Shown here piece by piece: positions 1 to 7,121 of a stretch of 64,000 bases of DNA. The notes below the pieces were generated by a model. The model saw only the letters and a program-made list of their open reading frames with translations, did no database searches and was not told the origin of the DNA. How positions within the stretch are numbered: the first letter of the stretch is position 1; every line of letters begins with the position of its first letter. The stretch covers positions 3,934,001-3,998,000 of the forward strand of contig NC_019936.1 in NCBI RefSeq assembly GCF_000327065.1, given 5' to 3'. The position numbers and the translations under genes were made by a program. Origin of the DNA: Stutzerimonas stutzeri RCH2. GTDB taxonomy: Bacteria > Pseudomonadota > Gammaproteobacteria > Pseudomonadales > Pseudomonadaceae.

Positions 1-7
1 TTCGCCT

Positions 8-700
8 ATGACCGACCAGACCCAGGGCAGCACCCCGCTTCCCGACGCCGAAGCCGTCGCCGCCTACCTGCGCGCCCATCCGGAGTTCTTCGTCGACCAC
101 GACGAGCTGATCCCGGAGTTGCGCATTCCCCATCAGCCAGGCACCGCCGTGTCACTGGTCGAACGCCAGGTCAAACTGCTGCGCGAGCGCAATATCGAGA
201 TGCGCCATCGCCTGTCACAACTGATGGATGTGGCTCGCGACAACGACCGCCTGTTCGACAAGACCCGCCGCCTGGTGCTCGACCTGCTCGACGCCAGCAG
301 CCTGGAAGAAGTGGTCAGCGCAGTCGAAGACAGCCTGCGCCATGAATTCCAGGTCCCCTACGTCAGCCTGATCCTGTTCAGCGAAGCCACGCTGCCGGTC
401 GGCCGCTGCGTCAGCACCGGCGAGGCGCAGCAGAGCATCGGCGGGCTGCTCGACGGCGGCAAGACCATCTGCGGCGTACTGCGCCCGCATGAACTGAACT
501 TCCTCTTCGGCGAGGATGGTGGCAGCGTTGGCTCTGCCGCGGTGGTCAGCCTGAACAACCAGCTCGGCGTGCTGGCCATCGGCAGCCCGGATCCACAGCA
601 CTACAAGAGCTCGCTGGGCACGCTGTTCCTCGGTTATATCGCCGAAGTGCTGACCCGCGTGCTGCCGCGCTTCGGTACGCCGCTGCGCTCGGTACGCTGA
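8..700 (+). CDS. DUF484 family protein
   Basis: A 230-residue cytosolic protein of the DUF484 family, whose biochemical role is unknown. The family's N-terminal block is visible at residues 14-60 (FFVDHDELIPELRIPH, then LVERQVKLLRERN in a helical stretch). A GAF-like region follows at about 90-220. In pseudomonads this gene normally sits between dapF and xerC; here it precedes xerC by 66 bases on the same strand. It begins seven bases inside the window, so its ribosome binding site and upstream partner are out of view. The assignment is by family pattern and context; no function is implied. Confidence 0.85.
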   Translation: MTDQTQGSTPLPDAEAVAAYLRAHPEFFVDHDELIPELRIPHQPGTAVSLVERQVKLLRERNIEMRHRLSQLMDVARDNDRLFDKTRRLVLDLLDASSLEEVVSAVEDSLRHEFQVPYVSLILFSEATLPVGRCVSTGEAQQSIGGLLDGGKTICGVLRPHELNFLFGEDGGSVGSAAVVSLNNQLGVLAIGSPDPQHYKSSLGTLFLGYIAEVLTRVLPRFGTPLRSVR

Positions 701-766
701 GCGCAATTGCCGGCCAACGCCACGCACCACACGCGCCCGCTCGCGGCCTGAGGCTGGAGCCTGTTC

Positions 767-1666
767 ATGCAGAACGAACTCGACGCCTACTTCGAACACC
801 TGCGCAGCGCCCGGCAACTGTCGGGCCATTCGTTGGAAGGCTACCGCCGCGACCTGAACAAGCTGCTGGCCCATTGCGAGCGCGAGCAGATAGCCGACTG
901 GCGCGGGCTACAGGGCCGCCACCTGCGCCAGCTGATCGCTGAGCTGCATCGTCAGGGCCAATCCAGCCGCAGCCTGGCACGCCTGCTGTCATCGGTGCGC
1001 GGCCTGTATCGCTATCTCAATCAGGAAGGCATCTGCCAACACGACCCGGCCGCCGGTCTGTCGGCGCCGAAAGGCGAACGGCGTCTACCGAAGCTGCTGG
1101 ATACCGACCGAGCCATGCAGTTGCTCGATGGTGGCGTCGAGGACGACTTCATCGCCCTGCGTGACCAGGCGATGCTCGAGCTGTTCTATTCATCCGGTCT
1201 GCGCCTGTCGGAACTGGTTGGCCTGAACCTCGACCAGCTCGACCTGCCGGCGGGGCTGGTGCGGGTGCTCGGCAAGGGCAACAAGGTGCGCGAGCTGCCC
1301 GTCGGGCGCAAGGCGCGCGAGGCGTTGCAGGCCTGGTTGCCAATACGCGCGCTGGCCAACCCAGCCGATGGTGCGGTATTCATCGGCCAGCAGGGCCGTC
1401 GCCTCGGTGCCCGCGCCGTGCAAATGCGGGTGCGTCAGGCCGGTGTGCGCGAGCTCGGCCAGCATCTGCACCCACATATGCTGCGCCATAGCTTCGCCAG
1501 CCACCTGCTAGAGTCGTCCCAGGACCTGCGCTCGGTGCAGGAGCTGCTCGGCCATGCCGACATCGGCACCACGCAGATCTATACCCACCTGGATTTTCAG
1601 CACCTGGCCAAGGTCTACGATCAGGCGCATCCGCGCGCCAAGCGCAAGCAGGACACCGACACATGA
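767..1666 (+). CDS. xerC: Tyrosine recombinase XerC
   Basis: Site-specific tyrosine recombinase that, with XerD, resolves chromosome dimers at dif during division. The 299 residues match the family length. An N-terminal SAM-like core-binding domain (about 1-90) precedes the catalytic domain (about 105-290). All six catalytic residues are present: Arg146 (SSGLRLSEL), Lys170 (GKGNKVREL), His237 and Arg240 (HMLRHSF), His263 (LGHADIGTT) and Tyr272 (IYTHLDF). These run in step with E. coli XerC residues 148, 172, 240, 243, 266 and 275. The stop overlaps the next gene by 4 bases, so the HAD hydrolase is probably translationally coupled. The DUF484-xerC-HAD order is the usual Pseudomonas one. Confidence 0.96.
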   Translation: MQNELDAYFEHLRSARQLSGHSLEGYRRDLNKLLAHCEREQIADWRGLQGRHLRQLIAELHRQGQSSRSLARLLSSVRGLYRYLNQEGICQHDPAAGLSAPKGERRLPKLLDTDRAMQLLDGGVEDDFIALRDQAMLELFYSSGLRLSELVGLNLDQLDLPAGLVRVLGKGNKVRELPVGRKAREALQAWLPIRALANPADGAVFIGQQGRRLGARAVQMRVRQAGVRELGQHLHPHMLRHSFASHLLESSQDLRSVQELLGHADIGTTQIYTHLDFQHLAKVYDQAHPRAKRKQDTDT

Positions 1667-2364
1667 GCATTCGCCTGATCACCTTCGACCTGGACGATAC
1701 CTTCTGGGAAACCACGCCGGCCATCCAGAGCGCCGAGACCGCGCTGCGCGACTGGCTGGCGGTACATGCACCGCGCCTGGGCGAATTTCCCGTCGAGGCG
1801 CTGGGCGCTATCCGCCGCATGCTGATCGAACGGGACCCGGCGCTGCGCCACCGCATAAGCGAGCTGCGCCGACGCATCCTGCAGCACGCGTTACACGATG
1901 CCGGTTATCCCGCCGATGAAGCGGACGGGCTGGCCGAACAGGCGTTTCAGGTATTTCTCGATGCGCGCCATGAGGTGCAGATTTTCCCTGACGTGCAACC
2001 AACCCTGGAGTTTCTCGCCAATCACTACACCCTTGGCGTGATCACCAACGGCAATGCCGACGTGCGCCGCCTGGGCCTGGCCGACTATTTCCAGTTCACC
2101 CTGTGCGCCGAGGAGCTGGGCGTCGGCAAGCCGGACCCGCACCCGTTCCAGCAGGCCTTGCGACTGGGCGATGCGCGCCCGGAGCAAGCCGTGCACATCG
2201 GCGACCACGCCCTCGACGACATCGCCGGGGCGCAGCAGGCCGGCCTGCGGGCGATCTGGTTCAATCCAAAGCGCGCCGTCTGGCCGCACGACTACCATCC
2301 CGACGCGGAGATCCAGAGCCTGGCGGGGCTGCCAAAACTGCTGCATGGCTGGCGCGGCGACTGA
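1663..2364 (+). CDS. HAD-family hydrolase, YigB-like
   Basis: A 233-residue haloacid-dehalogenase superfamily phosphatase. The nucleophile motif DLDDTFW is at residues 10-16 (Asp10 and Asp12), motif II is ITNGNAD, and motif III/IV is [10 protein letters not shown] followed by [14 protein letters not shown] helical cap lies between motifs I and II, as in subclass I enzymes. E. coli YigB, also next to xerC, acts on FMN and other small phosphates; that substrate is an inference here. The ATG overlaps the xerC stop (ATGA). A strong terminator follows 24 bases after the stop, so this is the last gene of the DUF484-xerC unit. Confidence 0.88.
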   Translation: MSIRLITFDLDDTFWETTPAIQSAETALRDWLAVHAPRLGEFPVEALGAIRRMLIERDPALRHRISELRRRILQHALHDAGYPADEADGLAEQAFQVFLDARHEVQIFPDVQPTLEFLANHYTLGVITNGNADVRRLGLADYFQFTLCAEELGVGKPDPHPFQQALRLGDARPEQAVHIGDHALDDIAGAQQAGLRAIWFNPKRAVWPHDYHPDAEIQSLAGLPKLLHGWRGD

Positions 2365-2388
2365 ACAACGATCCATACGCCAGACGCG

Positions 2389-2417
2389 AAAAAGCCCGCC
2401 GTGATGCGGGCTTTTTT
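2389..2417 (+). terminator. Rho-independent terminator after the xerC-HAD unit
   Basis: A perfect inverted repeat, AAAGCCCGC / GCGGGCTTT, with a 6-base loop and T-rich ends on both strands. It lies between the HAD gene (plus) and sutA (minus), which converge, so it probably works in both directions. Confidence 0.9.
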
Positions 2418-2431
2418 GCAATTCGGCCGAC

Positions 2432-2761
2432 TCAGATAGGACGGCTGCCGTACTTGCTGTCCGGCTTCTTCGGCGGGTCGGCGACCACATTGGGTTCGAC
2501 CTCCTGCACCTGACCGCCACGGGCGAGGAACTCTTCCATGGCTCGCGCCAGCGCTTCGCGCTCTTTCTGCTTGGCTTCCAGGCTCGGCAGCTCGTCGGGC
2601 TCGACGGCCTTGGCCTTGGTCTTTTTCGCCGGCGTGGCACGCTCGCTGTCGGTGCCCTCGTCGTCGAGGCTGTCGTCGCCCTCGTCGGCGGCGCTCAGCT
2701 CCTCCCCGTCCTCCTCGTCGCTAACGTCCAGATCGTCTTGTTCTAGTTCTTCGTCGCTCAT
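2432..2761 (-). CDS. sutA: SutA-like acidic transcriptional regulator
   Basis: A 109-residue, strongly acidic protein. Residues 1-45 are almost all Asp/Glu/Ser and likely disordered. A Lys-rich patch (KKTKAKAVE) follows, then a helical block (LEAKQKEREALARAMEEF) and a short C-terminal tail with DPPKKPDSKYG. This layout matches SutA of P. aeruginosa, an RNA-polymerase-binding factor that raises transcription in slow-growing cells. The genomic position near amtB/glnK also fits. I chose the ATG at 2761 (MSDEELEQ) because GAGG lies 8 bases upstream; an in-frame ATG six codons earlier has no such site. A TATAAC box lies about 35 bases upstream. Confidence 0.8.
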   Translation of the reverse strand: MSDEELEQDDLDVSDEEDGEELSAADEGDDSLDDEGTDSERATPAKKTKAKAVEPDELPSLEAKQKEREALARAMEEFLARGGQVQEVEPNVVADPPKKPDSKYGSRPI

Positions 2762-2794
2762 GTTCAACCTCATGGCCATGCCAAAGCGGAGTAA

Positions 2795-2800
2795 GTTATA
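2795..2800 (-). promoter_or_regulatory. Candidate sutA -10 box (TATAAC)
   Basis: TATAAC on the minus strand, 34 bases before the chosen sutA start. No convincing -35 hexamer is seen at 16-18 bases, so this is a weak call. Confidence 0.35.
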
Positions 2801-2839
2801 GCCCAGCGATGCGGAAAGACCGACACCGCCAAAAAAAAT

Positions 2840-3265
2840 TCAACTTGCCGTCCCGTGCAGCGTTGCCACTATCTGCCGCGCCCCACCCTGGTCGCGGTGT
2901 TCCCCGAGATAGATCCCCTGCCAGGTGCCGAGGGCCAGACGCCCCTCACTGACCGGCAGGCTCAACTGGCAGCCGAGCAGGCTGGCCTTGAAATGCGCCG
3001 GCAGATCATCCGGCCCTTCGTAGTCATGCTCGTAGCCTCCCTCACCCTGCGGCACCAGGCGATTGAAGAAGCGCTCGAAGTCACGCCGAACCGCTGCATC
3101 GGCATTCTCGTTGATCGTCAGCGACGCCGAGGTATGCCGCAGCCACAGGTGTAACAGACCGACCTGACATTGCCGCAGTTCCGGCAATGCGGCGAGCAGC
3201 TCGTCGGTGATCAGGTGGAAGCCACGTGGTCGCGCGCGCAAGGTGATCAGGGTCTGTTGCCACAT
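2840..3265 (-). CDS. YjbQ / UPF0047 family protein
   Basis: A 141-residue protein of the YjbQ (UPF0047) family, annotated in databases as secondary thiamine-phosphate synthase because E. coli YjbQ has weak activity of that kind. Its physiological role is unsettled. Family signatures are visible: [18 protein letters not shown] (histidine and Asn/Asp residues of the putative active site), the [21 protein letters not shown] block, and a C-terminal [12 protein letters not shown] stretch. I use the ATG giving [10 protein letters not shown], the usual family N-terminus, with a GAG about 10 bases upstream; an ATG five codons earlier and a TTG seven codons earlier are also in frame. It is a separate unit between sutA and the amtB2 terminator. 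Confidence 0.85.
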   Translation of the reverse strand: MWQQTLITLRARPRGFHLITDELLAALPELRQCQVGLLHLWLRHTSASLTINENADAAVRRDFERFFNRLVPQGEGGYEHDYEGPDDLPAHFKASLLGCQLSLPVSEGRLALGTWQGIYLGEHRDQGGARQIVATLHGTAS

Positions 3266-3317
3266 GTTCGCAAAGCTCATGTTCAACGGCTGGTCGCGCG
3301 CATTCTAGCGTGGCGCC

Positions 3318-3350
3318 AAAAAAAACAAAGGGCGCCAAAAGGCGCCCTTG
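3318..3350 (-). terminator. Rho-independent terminator of the glnK-amtB1-amtB2 operon
   Basis: Read on the minus strand, AAGGGCGCC TTTT GGCGCCCTT forms a perfect 9-bp stem with a 4-base loop. It is followed by TG and eight T residues (3318-3325). It lies 18 bases after the amtB2 stop. Confidence 0.93.
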
Positions 3351-3368
3351 TCATGTACCACCGAATCG

Positions 3369-4619
3369 TTACTGACGAGTGAACTCCGGATAGGCTTCCA
3401 GACCGCACTCGACCACGTCCACACCTTCGTATTCCTCTTCCTCGCTGACGCGCAGGCCCATCACTGCCTTGATGATGCCCCAGACGATCAGGCTGGCGAT
3501 GAATACCCAGAGGAAGATCGACACCAGACCCAGCAGCTGCGCACCAAAGGTGGCATCGGCATTGGTCAGCGGCACGGCCAGCAGGCCCCACATACCGGCA
3601 ACGCCATGCACGGAAATGGCACCGACCGGGTCATCGAGCTTGAGCTTGTCCAGGCCGAGGATGCTGAACACCACCAGCACGCCACCCACACCGCCGATCA
3701 GCGTCGCCTGCAGGGCGCTCGGGGTCAGCGGCTCGGCGGTGATCGCCACCAGGCCAGCCAGGGCGCCGTTGAGCACCATGGTCAGGTCGGACTTGCCAAA
3801 CAGCAGGCGCGCGGTGATCAGTGCTGCGATCAGGCCACCGGCGGCGCCCATGTTGGTGTTGACGAAGACCTGGGCCACCGCGTTGGCGTCCTCGATGGTG
3901 CTCATCTTCAGCTGCGAGCCGCCGTTGAAGCCGAACCAGCCCATCCACAGAATGAAGGCACCGAGGGTCGCCAGCGGCATGTTGGCACCCGGAATGGCGT
4001 TGATCTGGCCGTTCGGGCCATACTTGCCCTTACGCGCACCGAGCAGCAGAACACCCGCCAGAGCAGCAGCCGCACCGGCCATGTGCACCACACCGGAACC
4101 GGCGAAGTCGAGGAAGCCAGCAGCGTCGAGGAAACCGCCGCCCCACTTCCAGAAACCCTGAATCGGGTAGATGAAGCCGGTCATCACCACCGCGAAGGCA
4201 ATGAAGGCCCACAGCTTCATGCGCTCGGCCACCGCACCGGAAACCACCGACATGCAGGTCGCGGCGAAGACGATCTGGAAGAAGAAGTCAGCGCGGGCCG
4301 AGTAGTACGGTGCATCCTCGCCACCGGCGGCGACCAGGTCGACCGCATGCTCGTCACCGATCAGGAAGCCCAGACTCGGGAAGATGCCGCCTTCCGGGCT
4401 GGAGTACATGATGTAGTAACCGACCAGCAGATACATGATCGAGGCCAGCGAGTAGAGCACGATGTTCTTGGTGAGGATCTCGGCGGTGTTCTTGGCTCGC
4501 ACCAGACCGGCTTCGAGCATGGCGAAACCCGCCGCCATCCACATCACCAGCGCTCCGCAGATCACGAAGTAGAAGGTATCGAGTCCGTACTGGACGGGTA
4601 TCAATGCAGTGCTATCCAT
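3369..4619 (-). CDS. amtB2: Ammonium transporter, second copy (AmtB2-like)
   Basis: A 416-residue Amt/Rh-family ammonium channel of the inner membrane with about eleven membrane segments. It carries the Amt N-terminal signature (FAMLEAGLVRAKNTAEIL) and both pore histidines, in GSGVVHMAGA and ISVHGVAGMWG. The C-terminal cytoplasmic tail (GLRVSEEEEYEGVDV) is the part that docks GlnK in related proteins. Unlike AmtB1 it has no obvious cleavable signal peptide and starts with MDSTALIPVQYGLDT. It lies 115 bases downstream of amtB1 and ends at a strong terminator. Two amt genes behind glnK is the arrangement described in P. stutzeri A1501. The numbering amtB1/amtB2 is by position only. Confidence 0.92.
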   Translation of the reverse strand: MDSTALIPVQYGLDTFYFVICGALVMWMAAGFAMLEAGLVRAKNTAEILTKNIVLYSLASIMYLLVGYYIMYSSPEGGIFPSLGFLIGDEHAVDLVAAGGEDAPYYSARADFFFQIVFAATCMSVVSGAVAERMKLWAFIAFAVVMTGFIYPIQGFWKWGGGFLDAAGFLDFAGSGVVHMAGAAAALAGVLLLGARKGKYGPNGQINAIPGANMPLATLGAFILWMGWFGFNGGSQLKMSTIEDANAVAQVFVNTNMGAAGGLIAALITARLLFGKSDLTMVLNGALAGLVAITAEPLTPSALQATLIGGVGGVLVVFSILGLDKLKLDDPVGAISVHGVAGMWGLLAVPLTNADATFGAQLLGLVSIFLWVFIASLIVWGIIKAVMGLRVSEEEEYEGVDVVECGLEAYPEFTRQ

Positions 4620-4660
4620 GTGTCACCTCTTGCTGTCGCGCTGTGTGCGCTATTCGGTCC

Positions 4661-4693
4661 GCAGGCCGCCGCACGCTGCTCCGGCGGTCCTGC
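4661..4693 (-). other. Intercistronic hairpin between amtB1 and amtB2
   Basis: An inverted repeat GCAGG-CCGCCG / CGGCGG-t-CCTGC with one bulged base and a 10-base loop, about 11 base pairs and very GC-rich. It has no T run, so it looks like an RNA stability or attenuation element rather than a full terminator. Position and structure only; no family match is claimed. Confidence 0.55.
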
Positions 4694-4697
4694 CCTG

Positions 4698-4718
4698 ACC
4701 CCGGGTTGGCTCCGGGGT
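4698..4718 (-). other. Second intercistronic hairpin between amtB1 and amtB2
   Basis: A perfect 7-bp inverted repeat, ACCCCGG / CCGGGGT, with a 7-base loop. It lies 16 bases after the amtB1 stop and just before the first hairpin in transcript order. Confidence 0.5.
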
Positions 4719-4734
4719 ACTGCGCTGAAATGGG

Positions 4735-6051
4735 TTACAGGTTGTAGCCGCGCTCGTTGTGCAGGCTGAGGTCGAGGCCGATGGTCTCCTGCTCCTCGTT
4801 CACCCGCAGGCCCATCACCAGATCGATCGCCTTGAGGATCAGGTAAGTGACGATGCCGGTGTAGACGACGGTGAAGAGCACGCCCTTGAACTGAATCCAC
4901 AGTTGCAGGCCGATGTTCTCCACTTCGCCGAAACCACCCAGCATGGGCGCGGCGAAGATGCCGGTGAGCAGCGCACCGACGATGCCGCCCACGCCGTGCA
5001 CGCCGAAGGCATCCAGCGAATCGTCGTAGCCGAGCTTGCGTTTCAGGCTGGTGGCGCAGAAGAAGCAGACCACCCCGGAGACCAGGCCGATGACCAGCGC
5101 GCCCATCGGGCCGACAGTGCCGGCAGCCGGCGTGATGGCGACCAGACCGGCGACCACGCCCGAGGCAATGCCCAGCGCGCTGGGTTTGCCGTGACCGATC
5201 CACTCGGCGAACATCCAGCCCAGTGCCGCCGCCGCGGTGGCGATCTGGGTAACCAGCATGGCCATGCCGGCAGTACCGTTGGCAGCGACGGCCGAGCCGG
5301 CGTTGAAGCCGAACCAGCCGACCCAGAGCATCGCGGCGCCGATCAGGGTCAGACCCAGGTTATGCGGTGCCATCGGCGTGGTCGGGTAACCCTTGCGCTT
5401 GCCCAGCACCAGGCAGGCCACCAGACCAGCGATACCGGCATTGATGTGCACCACGGTGCCACCGGCGAAGTCGAGCACGCCCCAGTCCCACATCAGGCCG
5501 CCGTCACCGCCCCAGACCATGTGCGCGATCGGTGCATAGACCAGGGTGAACCAGATGCCCATGAACACCAGCATCGCGGAGAACTTCATGCGTTCGGCGA
5601 AGGCGCCGACGATGAGCGCCGGGGTGATGATGGCGAAGGTCATCTGGAAGGTGATGAAGACGCTTTCCGGGAAGGCACCGACCAGGCTGTCGGGCGTCAG
5701 GCCGCTGAGAAACGCGCGATCCAGACCGCCGACGAAGGAATTGAAATTGGTAACGCCCGCTTCCATTCCGGTGGTGTCGAAAGCGAGGCTGTAGCCGTAG
5801 ACCATCCAGAGGATGCTCATCAGGCCGGTGACGGCAAAGCACTGCATCATCACCGAGAGAATGTTCTTCGAGCGGACCATGCCGCCGTAGAACAGCGCCA
5901 GCCCAGGGATGGTCATGAACAGCACCAGCGCAGTGGCCGTCAGCATCCATGCCGTGTCGCCTGAATCCAGCGTTGTCTCCTGCGCCAGGGCCAGGCCTGG
6001 ACTTATCAGAGACAAAAGGGCTCCTAGCCCTGCGAATCTTCGCAGAGTCAT
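4735..6051 (-). CDS. amtB1: Ammonium transporter AmtB (first copy)
   Basis: A 438-residue ammonium channel with the classical AmtB architecture. A cleavable signal peptide (MTLRRFAGLGALLSLIS, cleavage near LALAQ) is followed by eleven membrane segments. The twin pore histidines are in GGTVVHINAG and AFGVHGVGGIVGA. The first-segment motif FYGGMVRSKN and the C-terminal GLRVNEEQETIGLDL (the GlnK-contacting tail) are both present. It lies 38 bases after glnK in the same direction, so the PII protein and its channel are co-transcribed, and uptake is probably blocked by deuridylylated GlnK when nitrogen is ample (known for the family). Confidence 0.95.
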   Translation of the reverse strand: MTLRRFAGLGALLSLISPGLALAQETTLDSGDTAWMLTATALVLFMTIPGLALFYGGMVRSKNILSVMMQCFAVTGLMSILWMVYGYSLAFDTTGMEAGVTNFNSFVGGLDRAFLSGLTPDSLVGAFPESVFITFQMTFAIITPALIVGAFAERMKFSAMLVFMGIWFTLVYAPIAHMVWGGDGGLMWDWGVLDFAGGTVVHINAGIAGLVACLVLGKRKGYPTTPMAPHNLGLTLIGAAMLWVGWFGFNAGSAVAANGTAGMAMLVTQIATAAAALGWMFAEWIGHGKPSALGIASGVVAGLVAITPAAGTVGPMGALVIGLVSGVVCFFCATSLKRKLGYDDSLDAFGVHGVGGIVGALLTGIFAAPMLGGFGEVENIGLQLWIQFKGVLFTVVYTGIVTYLILKAIDLVMGLRVNEEQETIGLDLSLHNERGYNL

Positions 6052-6089
6052 GGTTTTACTCCTGGGGCGTGGGGGTTCGGAGGTGCTGC

Positions 6090-6443
<354 letters not shown>

Positions 6444-6578
6444 TTAGGTGGACTTGCCCCAGAAGTACGAACCCGGCTCAAGTCTAAGCTCAGTGTCTGG
6501 CTCTTGTAACGCTCCGGCTGTTGCCGAGCCTCTGTCCGACACCACCAATCTCTCCGACGAAGCGTCGCGAATCACCGA

Positions 6579-6600
6579 TGCACCGCAACCGGCTGGTGCA
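6579..6600. repeat. Inverted repeat TGCACC-N10-GGTGCA in the glnK leader
   Basis: A perfect 6-bp inverted repeat whose arms equal the NtrC half-site but with 10 rather than 5 bases between them. It falls at about +8 to +29 of the predicted glnK transcript and could also fold as an RNA hairpin. Confidence 0.6.
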
Positions 6601-6617
6601 TGCGTCGCTGAGGACAA

Positions 6618-6633
6618 AGCAGAATCGATGCCA
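6618..6633 (-). promoter_or_regulatory. Sigma54 (-24/-12) promoter of glnK-amtB1-amtB2
   Basis: On the minus strand the sequence reads TGGCATCGATTCTGCT. It has TGGCA at -24 and TGC at -12, with the invariant GG and GC dinucleotides exactly 10 bases apart, as RpoN requires. The predicted start is near 6608, leaving a leader of about 180 bases before glnK. Confidence 0.82.
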
Positions 6634-6708
6634 GTTTTGCTCAAGCCCCAGGTTTGCGGGCCCGGAGATCGAAAGAGCACGCCCGACGGACGGTTCAGCC
6701 GCAGCGGC

Positions 6709-6723
6709 GCATCTTTTTGGTGC
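6709..6723 (-). promoter_or_regulatory. NtrC-like enhancer site for glnK
   Basis: GCATC-N5-GGTGC differs from the NtrC consensus GCACC-N5-GGTGC at one base. Its centre is about 108 bases upstream of the predicted glnK start, a normal enhancer distance. A GGTGC/GCACC element with reversed arms overlaps its edge (6719-6736). Confidence 0.6.
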
Positions 6724-6788
6724 GCGCGTGCACCATGTGCTGCTCATTTTCTGTGCACTGCTCGCCGCAAAGGCTCAAAAAGCCGCGT

Positions 6789-6796
6789 GCTACACT
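6789..6796 (+). promoter_or_regulatory. Candidate extended -10 promoter of ubiK
   Basis: TGCTACACT resembles an extended -10 element (TGN plus TACACT) 28 bases before the ubiK start. The -35 region is poor. With the divergent glnK control region it accounts for the 396-base gene-free stretch 6429-6824. Confidence 0.4.
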
Positions 6797-6824
6797 GCGC
6801 CCCGTTCAATGAAAGGTGTTTTCC

Positions 6825-7085
6825 ATGTTGCCGCCAAAAGCTTTTCTAGATGCCATCGGCTCCCAGGCCTCGCGCCTGTTCAACGGCGAGACGCCGCTGC
6901 CGCGTGGCGAATTCGAAGCCCAGCTCAAGGGCGTGGTACAGGGTGCGCTGAACAAGCTCGACGTCGTCAGCCGCGATGAGTTCGACAGCCAGATGGTGGT
7001 GCTCGCCCGTACCCGCGCCCGCCTGGAAGCGCTAGAGGCGAAGGTCGCCGAACTGGAAGAAAAGCTAACGCCGCCCGCGTCCTGA
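6825..7085 (+). CDS. ubiK: UbiK / YqiC-type accessory factor (BMFP family)
   Basis: A small 86-residue protein of the BMFP family (YqiC/UbiK), an accessory factor for aerobic ubiquinone synthesis in E. coli and Salmonella. The N-terminal amphipathic helix (AFLDAIGSQASRLF) is followed by a coiled coil at about 55-85 with the family signature FDSQMVVLARTRARLEALEAKV. I chose ATG 6825, with GAAAGG nine bases upstream, over an in-frame start three codons earlier. It is transcribed away from glnK and precedes comM by 36 bases. Confidence 0.88.
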   Translation: MLPPKAFLDAIGSQASRLFNGETPLPRGEFEAQLKGVVQGALNKLDVVSRDEFDSQMVVLARTRARLEALEAKVAELEEKLTPPAS

Positions 7086-7121
7086 CAGACCGGGCCGCGA
7101 CACGATCAAAGGAGTGATCGA

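Noticed and set aside
3348..4769. 473-residue open frame antisense to amtB2
   Set aside because: It is rich in His/Gln/Arg with no family pattern; it is the complement of a GC-rich membrane-protein gene. Several similar long antisense frames (4759-5964, 13277-14680, 16237-17793, 56581-58764) were set aside for the same reason.
6719..6736. Second NtrC site TGGTGC-N6-GCACCA
   Set aside because: The half-sites point the wrong way (GGTGC then GCACC) and the spacing is 6, so it is not a standard NtrC dimer site; it only overlaps the good one.
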